This document shows positions 34,676 to 42,596 of a stretch of DNA of 64,000 nucleotides, in pieces (position 1 is the stretch's first letter; each line of letters begins with the position of its first letter). Position numbers and translations under genes: made by a program. Source of the stretch: Allomuricauda sp. F6463D (GTDB lineage: Bacteria > Bacteroidota > Bacteroidia > Flavobacteriales > Flavobacteriaceae); the NCBI RefSeq assembly GCF_023015965.1, contig NZ_JALKAN010000003.1, forward strand, positions 223,404-287,403, in the 5' to 3' direction. A model generated the notes under the pieces. That model was not told where the DNA came from, ran no database searches, and saw only the letters and a program-made list of their open reading frames with translations.

Positions 34676-35845
34676 ATGATGGATATGTACTTCACGGAAG
34701 AGCATAATTTATTTCGGGAGAGCTTAAAGAGTTTTTTGCAAAAAGAAGTTGTTCCCCATATTGAAAAATGGGAAAGCTCAGGAAAGATTGATAGAAGTAT
34801 CTGGAACAAGTTTGGTGAGATGGGATATTTTGGTTTAATGACACCAGAAGCCTATTCCGGATTGGATTTGGACCTTTTTTATACTGCAATTTTTTTAGAA
34901 GAACTTCAAAAGATAAATTCTGGAGGATTTGCTGCTGCCATGTGGGCACATCAATATTTGGCCATGACTTATTTAAACAAGTTGGCCACTGATGAACAAA
35001 AACGAGCCTATTTAGAGCCCAGCGTCCTTGGGAATAAAATTGGCTGTTTGGGGATTTCTGAACCATTTGGAGGCAGTGATGTTGCAGCTATGCGAACCAC
35101 GGCCGAAAAGAAGGGTGATGTGTATATTGTAAATGGTTCCAAAACGTTTATTACCAATGGGGTCTATGGGGACTATATTATACTAGCGGCAAAAACGGAT
35201 GGTAATGCGGGTCACAAAGGAATCAGTATGCTCATAATGGACACAAATGCAAATGGTGTTTCGTCCAATAAGTTGAACAAATTGGGCTGGTGGGCCTCAG
35301 ACACTGCAGAATTGGCATTTGATAATGTGGAGGTTCCAGTATCCAATTTGTTGGGTGAAGAAAACGCAGGCTTCGCCTATATTATGGAAGCCTTTGCATT
35401 GGAACGCCTTGTTATGGGAGTAAATGCCCATGCCAGAGCCGAATACGCGTTGGATTATGCATTGCAATACATGTCGGAACGCGAAGCTTTTGGTAAAAGT
35501 ATAGATCAGTTTCAGGCCTTACGGCATAGACTGGTAGATCTTTATTCGGATATGTTGTTGTGCAAGCAATTTAATTATGCGACGATAGCTCAAATGGATA
35601 AAGGTGCTTATGTAGTTAAAGAAGCAAGCATTTCAAAACTTAAATCCACAAAAATGGCAGATGAAGTAATCTATAACTGTCTTCAATTTTTAGGGGGATA
35701 TGGTTATATCGAAGACTACCCCATGGCAAGATTGAGCCGGGATAGTAGGTTGGGTCCTATTGGAGGGGGAACTTCGGAGATTTTGAAAGAAATCTTGGCC
35801 AAAATAATTGTGGATAAAAAGGAGTACAGAAAACCTACGATGTAG
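34676..35845 (+). CDS. Acyl-CoA dehydrogenase family protein
   Basis: A 389-residue FAD enzyme. Domain marks are MYFTEEHNLFRESLKSFLQK at the start, GCLGISEPFGGSDVAAMRTT and VNGSKTFITNG in the middle beta domain, and the C-terminal QFLGGYGYIEDYPMARLSRD with GPIGGGTSEILKE. It oxidises acyl-CoA thioesters; the chain-length preference is not readable. In-frame ATGs at 34676, 34679 and 34685 are equally possible starts. Confidence 0.93.
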   Translation: MMDMYFTEEHNLFRESLKSFLQKEVVPHIEKWESSGKIDRSIWNKFGEMGYFGLMTPEAYSGLDLDLFYTAIFLEELQKINSGGFAAAMWAHQYLAMTYLNKLATDEQKRAYLEPSVLGNKIGCLGISEPFGGSDVAAMRTTAEKKGDVYIVNGSKTFITNGVYGDYIILAAKTDGNAGHKGISMLIMDTNANGVSSNKLNKLGWWASDTAELAFDNVEVPVSNLLGEENAGFAYIMEAFALERLVMGVNAHARAEYALDYALQYMSEREAFGKSIDQFQALRHRLVDLYSDMLLCKQFNYATIAQMDKGAYVVKEASISKLKSTKMADEVIYNCLQFLGGYGYIEDYPMARLSRDSRLGPIGGGTSEILKEILAKIIVDKKEYRKPTM

Positions 35846-35894
35846 TTAAATGTCAAAAAAATAAAATATTTCTTTACGCATTGAATATCATTTG

Positions 35895-35902
35895 TATATT
35901 TG
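35895..35902 (+). promoter_or_regulatory. -7 promoter element of rpsU
   Basis: TATATTTG, an exact TAnnTTTG match, lies 35 nt before the rpsU ATG. This places transcription start so that the Shine-Dalgarno sequence is within a short 5' leader. Confidence 0.65.
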
Positions 35903-35918
35903 CACACCAAAATTTTAA

Positions 35919-35929
35919 AGAAAGGAGGT
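35919..35929 (+). promoter_or_regulatory. Extended Shine-Dalgarno sequence of rpsU
   Basis: AGAAAGGAGGT is complementary over 11 nt to the 16S rRNA 3' end known in Bacteroidota (ACCTCCTTTCT). The GGAGG core ends 9 nt before the ATG. Other genes in the window generally lack such a site, so it stands out and probably regulates S21 synthesis. Confidence 0.85.
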
Positions 35930-35937
35930 TGTAGCCC

Positions 35938-36132
35938 ATGTTAATTATACCAGTAAAAGAAGGAGAAAACATCGATAGAGCTTTAAAACGTTTTAAACGT
36001 AAGTTCGACAGGACAGGTACTATGCGTCAGTTAAGAACAAGAAAGCAGTTTACCAAGCCTTCTGTAGAGCGCAGAGCACAAATTCAAAAAGCACAATACA
36101 TTCAAGGTTTAAGAGATCAAGAAGAAGTATAA
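35938..36132 (+). CDS. rpsU: 30S ribosomal protein bS21
   Basis: A 64-residue basic protein: EGENIDRALKRFKRKFDR, then RQLRTRKQFTKPSVERRAQ. In Bacteroidota ribosomes bS21, bS6 and bS18 form the pocket that hides the anti-Shine-Dalgarno end of 16S rRNA. Its own mRNA here has an almost maximal Shine-Dalgarno, suiting feedback in which ribosomes lacking bS21 translate it best. The gene is monocistronic, with its own promoter and a perfect terminator. Confidence 0.97.
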   Translation: MLIIPVKEGENIDRALKRFKRKFDRTGTMRQLRTRKQFTKPSVERRAQIQKAQYIQGLRDQEEV

Positions 36133-36158
36133 AGCTATTGTTTTTACAAAATAAATCA

Positions 36159-36189
36159 ATCCCGTTCCAATATTGGAACGGGATTTTTC
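36159..36189 (+). terminator. Intrinsic terminator of rpsU
   Basis: ATCCCGTTCCA-ATAT-TGGAACGGGAT, an 11-bp perfect stem followed by TTTTT. Confidence 0.92.
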
Positions 36190-36216
36190 GTTTTATTAAT
36201 GCTCAACCGTAATTGC

Positions 36217-36224
36217 TACCTTTG
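36217..36224 (+). promoter_or_regulatory. -7 promoter element of the tyrosine recombinase gene
   Basis: TACCTTTG matches TAnnTTTG and ends 4 nt before the ATG, predicting a leaderless transcript. No good -33 TTG is seen. Confidence 0.5.
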
Positions 36225-36228
36225 ATAT

Positions 36229-37116
36229 ATGTCCATATCAGCTTTTATATCGTATTTAAAGCTAGAGAGAAACTATTCTGAACATACCGTAAAGGCATAT
36301 GAGAGGGATATAGGGGGATTTAAGGACTTTTGCGAAAATCAGGGAGAGCTAGATGTTTCGCATGCTTCTTATCCGCTAATACGTAGCTGGATCGTTACCT
36401 TGTCCGATCAGGGAATTTCTAATAGGACCATAAATAGGAAGGTGTCCTCCTTGCAGGCTTATTATAAGTTCTTACTAAAGGTAGGCGATATAAAAATATC
36501 ACCTTTATTAAAACATAGGGCGCTCAAGACCAGTAAAAAAGTTGAAATCCCTTTTTCTGAATCTGAAATGGAAACTATTTTGTCTAAAATTCCCTTTGAT
36601 GATGATTTTGAAGGCGCACGTGATAAACTTATCGTTGAGCTATTGTATACTACGGGAATGAGAAGGGCAGAATTGGTCAACCTAAAGATCAAAGATGTTG
36701 ATTTTTCGGGACAGGTATTAAAAGTGCTTGGCAAAAGGAACAAAGAACGTATTCTACCTCTTTTGCCGTCTACCGTAGATCAGATCAAAAATTACTTGAA
36801 TAGGCGTTCTGAACTTGGGGATGTGCTGGATTCAACTTACCTGTTATTAACAAAACAAGGTCTTAAAATTTATGAAACACTTGTTTATCGCACTATAAAT
36901 AAGTATTTTAGTTTGGTGTCTCCCAAGGTAAAAAAAAGCCCGCATATAATTAGGCATACCTTTGCAACACACTTGCTTAACCGGGGGGCGGATTTAAATT
37001 CTGTTAAGGAATTATTGGGTCATTCCAGTTTGGCATCTACACAAGTGTATACGCACAATAGTATTGCCGAACTAAAAAAAGTTCATCAAAAGGCTCATCC
37101 TAGAAACAAGAAATAA
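36229..37116 (+). CDS. xerC: Tyrosine recombinase XerC/XerD type
   Basis: A 295-residue site-specific recombinase. An N-terminal SAM-like DNA-binding domain (FISYLKLERNYSEHTVKAYE) precedes the catalytic domain. Catalytic Arg is in YTTGMRRAELVNL, Lys in VLGKRNKERILPL, the HxxR in HIIRHTFATHLLNRGADL, and His and Tyr in LLGHSSLASTQVYTH. Length and a housekeeping setting (rpsU before, hpf after) favour the chromosome-dimer-resolution Xer role over a mobile-element integrase. The choice of xerC over xerD is not certain. Confidence 0.88.
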   Translation: MSISAFISYLKLERNYSEHTVKAYERDIGGFKDFCENQGELDVSHASYPLIRSWIVTLSDQGISNRTINRKVSSLQAYYKFLLKVGDIKISPLLKHRALKTSKKVEIPFSESEMETILSKIPFDDDFEGARDKLIVELLYTTGMRRAELVNLKIKDVDFSGQVLKVLGKRNKERILPLLPSTVDQIKNYLNRRSELGDVLDSTYLLLTKQGLKIYETLVYRTINKYFSLVSPKVKKSPHIIRHTFATHLLNRGADLNSVKELLGHSSLASTQVYTHNSIAELKKVHQKAHPRNKK

Positions 37117-37170
37117 AGTTCTTGTATTGTATAACTATACTGTCTTGGACAGTGCTAAAAACTTCTTCTT

Positions 37171-37473
37171 ATGAAAGTAAACCCACAATCGGTAAATTTT
37201 ACAGCTGATGGAAAACTCATCGATTTTGTCCAAAAACGAATGGACAAGATAGAAGTGTTCTATGACAAGGTCATTGAATCGGATGTGTATTTAAAGATAG
37301 AGAACACAAGCGCAAAGGAAAATAAGATAGTGGAAATTGTAGTTTTTGTTCCAGGAGATAAGATTAGGGTAAAAAAACAATGTAAAACATTTGAGGAGGC
37401 AGTGGATTCAGCTTGTAGTTCCTTGGAAAGACGATTAGTAAAAAAGAAAGAAAAACTAAGAATGAAAGCTTGA
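37171..37473 (+). CDS. hpf: Short ribosome hibernation promoting factor (HPF/RaiA)
   Basis: A 100-residue protein of the S30AE family: MKVNPQSVNFTADGKLIDFV, then EVFYDKVIESDVYLKIEN and DKIRVKKQCKTFEEAVDSAC. It binds the 30S decoding region to stop translation in stationary phase. It lacks the C-terminal dimerisation domain of long HPF. It is followed by the tRNA/tuf operon. Confidence 0.92.
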   Translation: MKVNPQSVNFTADGKLIDFVQKRMDKIEVFYDKVIESDVYLKIENTSAKENKIVEIVVFVPGDKIRVKKQCKTFEEAVDSACSSLERRLVKKKEKLRMKA

Positions 37474-37495
37474 TAAATATTTTTCAAAATTTGTT

Positions 37496-37524
37496 TTGAT
37501 TAAAAAAATAAATATATACATTTG
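37496..37524 (+). promoter_or_regulatory. Promoter of the tRNA-tuf-secE-nusG operon
   Basis: TTG (37496-37498) and TACATTTG (37517-37524) with an 18-nt spacer match the Bacteroidota -33/-7 pattern. It is the only good promoter before the tRNA cluster. Confidence 0.65.
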
Positions 37525-37528
37525 CAGT

Positions 37529-37552
37529 CCGTTAGAAATAGCGGGCTTTTTT
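37529..37552 (+). terminator. Hairpin with T-run right after the tRNA-operon promoter
   Basis: CCGTTA-GAAA-TAGCGG (6 bp, GNRA tetraloop), then GCTTTTTT. It could terminate hpf transcription. If the promoter just upstream is used, it would sit at the extreme 5' end of the tRNA transcript. Confidence 0.5.
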
Positions 37553-37574
37553 AGTGAGTAAAAAGCGGTGAAAT

Positions 37575-37648
37575 GCCGATATAGCTCAGCTGGCTAGAGC
37601 AGCTGATTTGTAATCAGCAGGTCGTGGGTTCGAGTCCCTCTATCGGCT
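37575..37648 (+). tRNA. tRNA-Thr (anticodon TGT)
   Basis: 74 nt. The acceptor GCCGATA pairs with TATCGGC, the anticodon loop is TTTGTAA and the T-arm GTTCGAG. The 3' CCA is not encoded. First tRNA of the cluster. Confidence 0.97.
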
Positions 37649-37670
37649 CGTAAATTACTGAAAATAAGGC

Positions 37671-37753
37671 GGGGGGATACTCAAGCGGCCAACGAGGACA
37701 GACTGTAAATCTGTTGGTTTTTACCTTCGCAGGTTCGAATCCTGCTCCCCCCA
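37671..37753 (+). tRNA. tRNA-Tyr (anticodon GTA)
   Basis: 83 nt with the long variable arm of class II tRNAs. The acceptor GGGGGGA pairs with TCCCCCC and the anticodon loop is CTGTAAA. CCA is not encoded. A 7-bp hairpin (37759-37776) and a 6-bp hairpin (37808-37823) fill the spacer to the next tRNA. Confidence 0.96.
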
Positions 37754-37830
37754 CAAAGGTTGTTCGTCGGAACAACTGGTAAGAGGAGTTTTGAAATTAT
37801 GGAGTCTTTGGATGAAAATCCAAGAAAAAT

Positions 37831-37903
37831 GCGGGAGTAGCTCAGTTGGTAGAGCGTCAGCCTTCCAAGCTGAATGTCGCCGGTTCGAACCCGGTCTCCC
37901 GCT
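37831..37903 (+). tRNA. tRNA-Gly (anticodon TCC)
   Basis: 73 nt. The acceptor GCGGGAG pairs with CTCCCGC and the anticodon loop is CTTCCAA. CCA is not encoded. Confidence 0.97.
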
Positions 37904-37992
37904 CTAAACTTGAAACTTATGTTTCGAGATGAAGGTTGAAGTTTTGACGAGCTAGACTTGTAACTTTAAACTCTAAACCTGATAACCCATAG

Positions 37993-38064
37993 GCCGGTGT
38001 AGCTCAGGGGTAGAGCGTTTCCTTGGTAAGGAAGAGGTCACGGGTTCAAATCCCGTCATTGGCT
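37993..38064 (+). tRNA. tRNA-Thr (anticodon GGT)
   Basis: 72 nt. The acceptor GCCGGTG pairs with CATTGGC (two G-T pairs) and the anticodon loop is TTGGTAA. CCA is not encoded. It lies 47 nt before tuf, the usual tRNA-tuf linkage. Confidence 0.95.
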
Positions 38065-38111
38065 CAAAACGATTTGTACACTAATATAAACTAAGATTAA
38101 AATTATTTAAA

Positions 38112-39299
38112 ATGGCAAAGGAAACTTTTGATCGTTCCAAACCGCACTTAAATATTGGTACCATTGGACACGTGGATCACGGTAAAACTACATTGACCGC
38201 TGCTATTACCACTGTATTGGCCAACGCAGGTTTGTCTGAAACAAGAAGCTTTGATTCTATTGACAATGCTCCTGAAGAAAAAGAAAGAGGTATTACAATC
38301 AACACTTCACACGTTGAGTACCAAACAGAAAACCGTCACTACGCTCACGTTGACTGTCCTGGTCACGCGGATTACGTAAAGAACATGGTTACTGGTGCTG
38401 CTCAGATGGACGGTGCTATTTTGGTTGTTGCCGCGACAGATGGTCCTATGCCACAAACTCGTGAGCACATCCTTTTGGGTCGTCAGGTAGGTATTCCACG
38501 TATCGTTGTTTTCTTGAACAAAGTTGATATGGTGGATGATGAAGAGCTTTTGGAACTTGTTGAAATGGAAGTAAGAGAATTGCTTTCTTTTTATGAGTAC
38601 GATGGTGATAATGGTCCCGTAATTGCTGGTTCTGCACTTGGTGCTTTGAACGGTGAGCAAAAATGGGTGGATACTGTGATGGAGTTGATGAGTGCTGTTG
38701 ATGAGTGGATTGAAGAGCCTGAGCGTGAAGTTGATAAAGACTTCCTTATGCCGATTGAAGATGTATTCACTATTACAGGTCGTGGTACCGTTGCTACTGG
38801 TCGTATCGAAACAGGTGTTGCCAATACAGGTGATGCTGTTGATATTATTGGTATGGGTGCTGAAAAATTGACTTCCACTATTACTGGAGTTGAGATGTTC
38901 CGTAAAATTTTGGATAGAGGTGAAGCTGGTGATAATGTAGGTATTCTTTTGAGAGGTATCGAGAAATCTGATATCAAAAGAGGTATGGTTATCTGTAAGC
39001 CAGGATCTGTAACTCCTCACGCTAAATTTAAGGCAGAGGTTTATATCCTTAAAAAAGAAGAAGGTGGTCGTCACACTCCTTTTCATAACAACTACCGTCC
39101 ACAGTTTTATTTAAGAACTACGGATGTAACAGGTAACATTAACCTACCTGATGGAGTTGAGATGGTAATGCCAGGTGATAACTTGACAATTACTGTGGAT
39201 CTTATTCAGCCTGTGGCTTGTAACGTAGGTTTACGTTTCGCTATCCGTGAAGGTGGTAGAACCGTAGGTGCTGGTCAGGTTACTGAGATATTAGATTAA
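38112..39299 (+). CDS. tuf: Elongation factor Tu
   Basis: A 395-residue GTPase that brings aminoacyl-tRNA to the ribosome. G1 is [11 protein letters not shown]3 [13 protein letters not shown]4 [11 protein letters not shown] and G5 SALGAL. The remaining domains 2 and 3 are complete, ending [16 protein letters not shown]. Codon use is strongly biased to C-ending His/Asn and similar codons, fitting high expression. It is embedded in the tRNA operon. Confidence 0.99.
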   Translation: MAKETFDRSKPHLNIGTIGHVDHGKTTLTAAITTVLANAGLSETRSFDSIDNAPEEKERGITINTSHVEYQTENRHYAHVDCPGHADYVKNMVTGAAQMDGAILVVAATDGPMPQTREHILLGRQVGIPRIVVFLNKVDMVDDEELLELVEMEVRELLSFYEYDGDNGPVIAGSALGALNGEQKWVDTVMELMSAVDEWIEEPEREVDKDFLMPIEDVFTITGRGTVATGRIETGVANTGDAVDIIGMGAEKLTSTITGVEMFRKILDRGEAGDNVGILLRGIEKSDIKRGMVICKPGSVTPHAKFKAEVYILKKEEGGRHTPFHNNYRPQFYLRTTDVTGNINLPDGVEMVMPGDNLTITVDLIQPVACNVGLRFAIREGGRTVGAGQVTEILD

Positions 39300-39319
39300 T
39301 CATTTTATAGATAAAATTG

Positions 39320-39360
39320 CACTTAAGGGTGTTCCGATTTTCTCGGGATACCTTTCAGTG
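39320..39360 (+). other. Extended stem-loop between tuf and tRNA-Trp
   Basis: CACT...AGTG and AAGG...CCTT arms enclose an inner TCCGA/TCGGGA stem with one bulge. There is no T-run after it, so it is more likely a processing or mRNA-end-stabilising structure than a terminator. Confidence 0.5.
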
Positions 39361-39369
39361 TAATTATAA

Positions 39370-39442
39370 ACGGGTGTAGCTCAGTTGGTAGAGCACTGGT
39401 CTCCAAAACCAGGTGTCGGGAGTTCGAGCCTCTCCTCCCGTG
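39370..39442 (+). tRNA. tRNA-Trp (anticodon CCA)
   Basis: 73 nt. The acceptor ACGGGTG pairs with CTCCCGT apart from a T-T mismatch at pair 6-67. The anticodon loop is CTCCAAA and the T-arm GGGAG/CTCTC. CCA is not encoded. This is the tRNA whose charging the trpL attenuator would sense. Confidence 0.96.
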
Positions 39443-39463
39443 CAAGTAAAATACATAAAAGTT

Positions 39464-39652
39464 ATGGTCACTTATATAAAGGAATCATTAGAAGAACTTA
39501 AAAACAATGTTACTTGGTTGGAAAGAAGCAAGGCTTCAAACCTAATGGTTGTTGTAGCAGTTTTTTCCATTTTATTTGCCTTGGCAACATGGGGAGTGGA
39601 TTCTTTGTTCAGTAATTTGATCACATTGTATTTTGAAAAATTAATAGGGTAA
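39464..39652 (+). CDS. secE: Preprotein translocase subunit SecE
   Basis: 62 residues: an amphipathic KESLEELKNNVTWLERSK helix then one transmembrane segment (LMVVVAVFSILFALATWGVD). The start is ATG 39464; the frame is open upstream through the tRNA but that is not coding. It sits in the universal secE-nusG-rplK order. Confidence 0.95.
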   Translation: MVTYIKESLEELKNNVTWLERSKASNLMVVVAVFSILFALATWGVDSLFSNLITLYFEKLIG

Positions 39653-39664
39653 AGATCGGTCAAT

Positions 39665-40216
39665 ATGTCTGAGGTTCTGGAGAAAAAATGGTATGTAGTA
39701 AGAGCGGTCAGTGGTCAGGAGAACAAGATCAAGGGCTATATTGAAAGTGAGGTAGAACGCGCAGGTTTTGGCGATTACCTTGAAGAAGTATTAGTGCCTA
39801 CCGAAAAAGTTATCCAGATTAGAAACGGAAAGAAAATAAACAAAGAACGTGTTTACTTTCCTGGATATATCATGATAAAAGCTAATCTTGGAGGTGAAAT
39901 GGTTCATATCATTCGTTCTATTACCAATGTAATTGGATTTTTAGGCGAAGTAAAAGGTGGGGACCCCATTCCTTTAAGAAAATCCGAAGTAAACCGTATG
40001 TTGGGGAAAGTGGACGAATTGGCGGTCAATACGGACAATGTCGCTATTCCATTCGTGTTGGGTGAAACGGTGAAGGTTATTGATGGGCCATTTAACGGTT
40101 TCAATGGAACGGTTGAAAAAATCAATGAAGAAAAGCGAAAGCTGGAGGTAATGGTTAAGATATTCGGAAGAAAAACACCATTGGAACTAAGCTATATGCA
40201 AGTAGAAAAAGTATAG
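39665..40216 (+). CDS. nusG: Transcription termination/antitermination protein NusG
   Basis: A 183-residue protein. The NGN domain (KKWYVVRAVSGQENKIKGYI, VYFPGYIMIKANLGGEMVH) is followed by a KOW domain (GETVKVIDGPFNGFNGTVEK). It binds RNA polymerase and couples it to Rho or to ribosomal protein S10. It begins 12 nt after secE. Confidence 0.97.
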   Translation: MSEVLEKKWYVVRAVSGQENKIKGYIESEVERAGFGDYLEEVLVPTEKVIQIRNGKKINKERVYFPGYIMIKANLGGEMVHIIRSITNVIGFLGEVKGGDPIPLRKSEVNRMLGKVDELAVNTDNVAIPFVLGETVKVIDGPFNGFNGTVEKINEEKRKLEVMVKIFGRKTPLELSYMQVEKV

Positions 40217-40337
40217 TTGAAGCGATATTCAATTTTTTGAATCTCGCATAAACAATTGAATGTAAAGTTAAAAGAGCTGTTACATATATAAAGTTGTGTT
40301 GCTTCCAATTAACACACTTTAAATTTAATTAGAAACA

Positions 40338-40775
40338 ATGGCAAAAGAAGTAGATAAGGTAGTTAAATTACAAGTTAGGGGAGGTGCAGCGAATCCATCG
40401 CCACCGGTTGGACCCGCCTTAGGTGCTGCTGGGGTTAACATCATGGAGTTCTGTAAGCAGTTTAATGCTCGTACACAGGACAAACAAGGCAAAGTATTGC
40501 CGGTTGTTATCACCGTTTACAAGGATAAATCTTTCGATTTTGTTGTAAAAACACCACCTGCGGCAGTTCAATTGATGGAAGCGGCTAAGATTAAAAAAGG
40601 ATCTGGCGAACCTAACAGGGTTAAAAACGGATCAGTTACCTGGGATCAAGTAAAAGTGATTGCCGAAGACAAAATGGTAGATCTAAACGCTTTTACAGTA
40701 GAATCTGCAATGAGTATGGTTGCAGGTACTGCAAGATCAATGGGGCTGAAAATAGCCGGAGCAAGACCTTTTTAA
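40338..40775 (+). CDS. rplK: 50S ribosomal protein uL11
   Basis: 145 residues: [20 protein letters not shown] with the Pro pair needed for the factor-binding stalk, and [20 protein letters not shown] near the C-terminus. It is first of the L11-L1 pair. The 121 nt upstream (40217-40337) hold no recognised signal. Confidence 0.98.
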   Translation: MAKEVDKVVKLQVRGGAANPSPPVGPALGAAGVNIMEFCKQFNARTQDKQGKVLPVVITVYKDKSFDFVVKTPPAAVQLMEAAKIKKGSGEPNRVKNGSVTWDQVKVIAEDKMVDLNAFTVESAMSMVAGTARSMGLKIAGARPF

Positions 40776-40796
40776 AATCTTAAAAAGCATTATTAA

Positions 40797-41489
40797 ATGG
40801 CAAAGTTGACTAAAAAGCAAAAAGACGCCCACGCTAAATTAGATAAGAATAAACTCTATTCTATAGATGAGGCATCAGCTTTAGTAAAAGAAATAACCAA
40901 TGTAAAATTTGATGCATCCATTGATTTGGCTGTTCGTTTGGGTGTAGATCCAAGAAAGGCCAATCAAATGGTACGTGGAGTAGTTACCCTTCCGCATGGA
41001 ACAGGTAAAGACGTTAAGGTTTTAGCATTGGTGACACCAGACAAGGAGGCAGAAGCTACAGAAGCAGGCGCCGACTTTGTTGGGTTGGATGAATATTTGG
41101 AAAAAATCAAAGGCGGTTGGACCGATGTTGATGTAATCATCACGATGCCAAGCGTTATGGGTAAACTAGGACCTTTAGGGAGAATTTTAGGACCAAGAGG
41201 TTTAATGCCCAATCCAAAAACTGGAACCGTAACAATGGATGTAGCTAAAGCAGTATCCGATGTTAAGGCTGGTAAAATAGACTTTAAAGTGGACAAAACA
41301 GGTATTGTGCACGCTGCAATCGGAAAAGCTTCTTTTTCTGCGGATAAAATCGCAGGGAATGCCAGGGAATTGATTGATACCTTGGTTAAAATGAAGCCAT
41401 CCGCTTCAAAAGGTGTGTACATGAGGAGTATTTATTTGTCCAGCACAATGAGTCCTAGTATTCAATTAGATCCAAAAGCAGTTCAATAA
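40797..41489 (+). CDS. rplA: 50S ribosomal protein uL1
   Basis: 230 residues of the L1 stalk protein: [20 protein letters not shown], the [20 protein letters not shown] signature, and [20 protein letters not shown]. In many bacteria L1 represses its own L11-L1 mRNA; no operator was identified here. Confidence 0.98.
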   Translation: MAKLTKKQKDAHAKLDKNKLYSIDEASALVKEITNVKFDASIDLAVRLGVDPRKANQMVRGVVTLPHGTGKDVKVLALVTPDKEAEATEAGADFVGLDEYLEKIKGGWTDVDVIITMPSVMGKLGPLGRILGPRGLMPNPKTGTVTMDVAKAVSDVKAGKIDFKVDKTGIVHAAIGKASFSADKIAGNARELIDTLVKMKPSASKGVYMRSIYLSSTMSPSIQLDPKAVQ

Positions 41490-41511
41490 CTGGTAGTTCA
41501 ATTTTATAACT

Positions 41512-42030
41512 ATGACAAGAGAAGAAAAAGCAACAGTAATAGAAGACTTGACTGCACAATTGGCTGATAATCCAAATATTTATTTGGCGGATATATCAGG
41601 ATTGAATGCTGTGGACACCTCTAATTTAAGAAGAGCGTGTTTTAAAGCAAATATTAAACTAGCGGTCGTTAAGAACACCTTGCTTGCAAAAGCAATGGAA
41701 GCTTCTGATAAGGAATTTGGTGAACTTCCCGATGTATTGAAAGGAAATACATCTATGATGTTGTCCGAAACAGGGAACGCACCTGCGAAACTTATCAAGA
41801 ACTTTAGAAAAAAATCAGAAAAGCCTGTATTGAAAGGGGCCTTTATAGCAGAGGCTATCTATATAGGTGACGAAAACTTGGAGGCACTTGTTAATATCAA
41901 GTCCAAAGAGGAAGTTATCGGGGATATCATCGGATTGTTACAATCGCCGGCCAAAAACGTTATTTCTGGACTTAAGTCCGGAGGTGGTAAACTGGCAGGT
42001 ATCCTTAAAACTTTATCTGAGAAAGAATAA
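41512..42030 (+). CDS. rplJ: 50S ribosomal protein uL10
   Basis: 172 residues; it anchors L7/L12 dimers to the ribosome stalk. N-terminal rRNA-binding part: DLTAQLADNPNIYLADISGL, then RRACFKANIKLAVVKNTLLA. The C-terminal helix GGKLAGILKTLSEKE binds L12. It is 22 nt after rplA. Confidence 0.97.
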   Translation: MTREEKATVIEDLTAQLADNPNIYLADISGLNAVDTSNLRRACFKANIKLAVVKNTLLAKAMEASDKEFGELPDVLKGNTSMMLSETGNAPAKLIKNFRKKSEKPVLKGAFIAEAIYIGDENLEALVNIKSKEEVIGDIIGLLQSPAKNVISGLKSGGGKLAGILKTLSEKE

Positions 42031-42084
42031 TTCGCGCACAATAAACTAAGTATATTTTTAAAATTTTTATTAAACGATAGAAAA

Positions 42085-42468
42085 ATGGCAGATTTAAAAG
42101 ATTTTGCAGAACAGTTGGTAAACCTTACAGTAAAAGAGGTAAATGAATTGGCCGACATTTTAAAAGAAGAATATGGTATTGAGCCCGCTGCTGCTGCAGT
42201 AGCTGTTGCTGGTGGTGGTGCCGCTGGTGGAGGTGATGGTGAAGCTGCTGAGGAACAAACAGAATTTGATGTTGTTCTTACAGCTGCCGGTGGTTCTAAA
42301 TTGGCAGTCGTAAAATTGGTTAAGGAATTGACCGGTCTTGGACTAAAAGACGCTAAAGAAATCGTTGACAGCGCACCAAAAGCTGTTAAGGAAGGTGTTT
42401 CCAAAGATGAGGCAGAAGGTATCAAAAAATCATTGGAAGAAGCAGGAGCAGAAGTTGAGCTTAAATAA
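42085..42468 (+). CDS. rplL: 50S ribosomal protein bL12 (L7/L12)
   Basis: 127 residues: an N-terminal dimerisation helix ([20 protein letters not shown]), a long Ala/Gly-rich hinge (about residues 37-54) and the globular C-terminal domain ([20 protein letters not shown], then KEAEG-like [19 protein letters not shown]). It recruits translation factors. Confidence 0.98.
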   Translation: MADLKDFAEQLVNLTVKEVNELADILKEEYGIEPAAAAVAVAGGGAAGGGDGEAAEEQTEFDVVLTAAGGSKLAVVKLVKELTGLGLKDAKEIVDSAPKAVKEGVSKDEAEGIKKSLEEAGAEVELK

Positions 42469-42492
42469 TCGCTTTTCCCATAAGAACTTGGT

Positions 42493-42523
42493 TAAGGTCT
42501 TTCCATTTTTTGGTTAGACCTTA
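42493..42523 (+). other. Stem-loop between rplL and rpoB
   Basis: TAAGGTCT, a 15-nt T-rich loop, AGACCTTA: a perfect 8-bp stem with a possible inner CC/GG stem. No T-tract follows. By position it may be a partial attenuator or an RNase processing site that sets the ratio of ribosomal protein to RNA polymerase subunits. Confidence 0.5.
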
Positions 42524-42596
42524 GCCTATTTATATAAGGAGTGTATAAAGCCGTGCACAAACCCACTTAGTATTCACGATCAAAATTTGTCCATAG

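Noticed and set aside
36229..37116. Integrase of a mobile element
   Set aside because: No attachment-site repeats or cargo genes are near; the neighbours rpsU and hpf are housekeeping genes, and the length fits chromosomal Xer.
38307..39086. Minus-strand 259-codon frame within tuf
   Set aside because: Antisense to EF-Tu; it exists because of the biased codon use of this highly expressed gene. The product is low-complexity (His/Thr/Asn/Ser).
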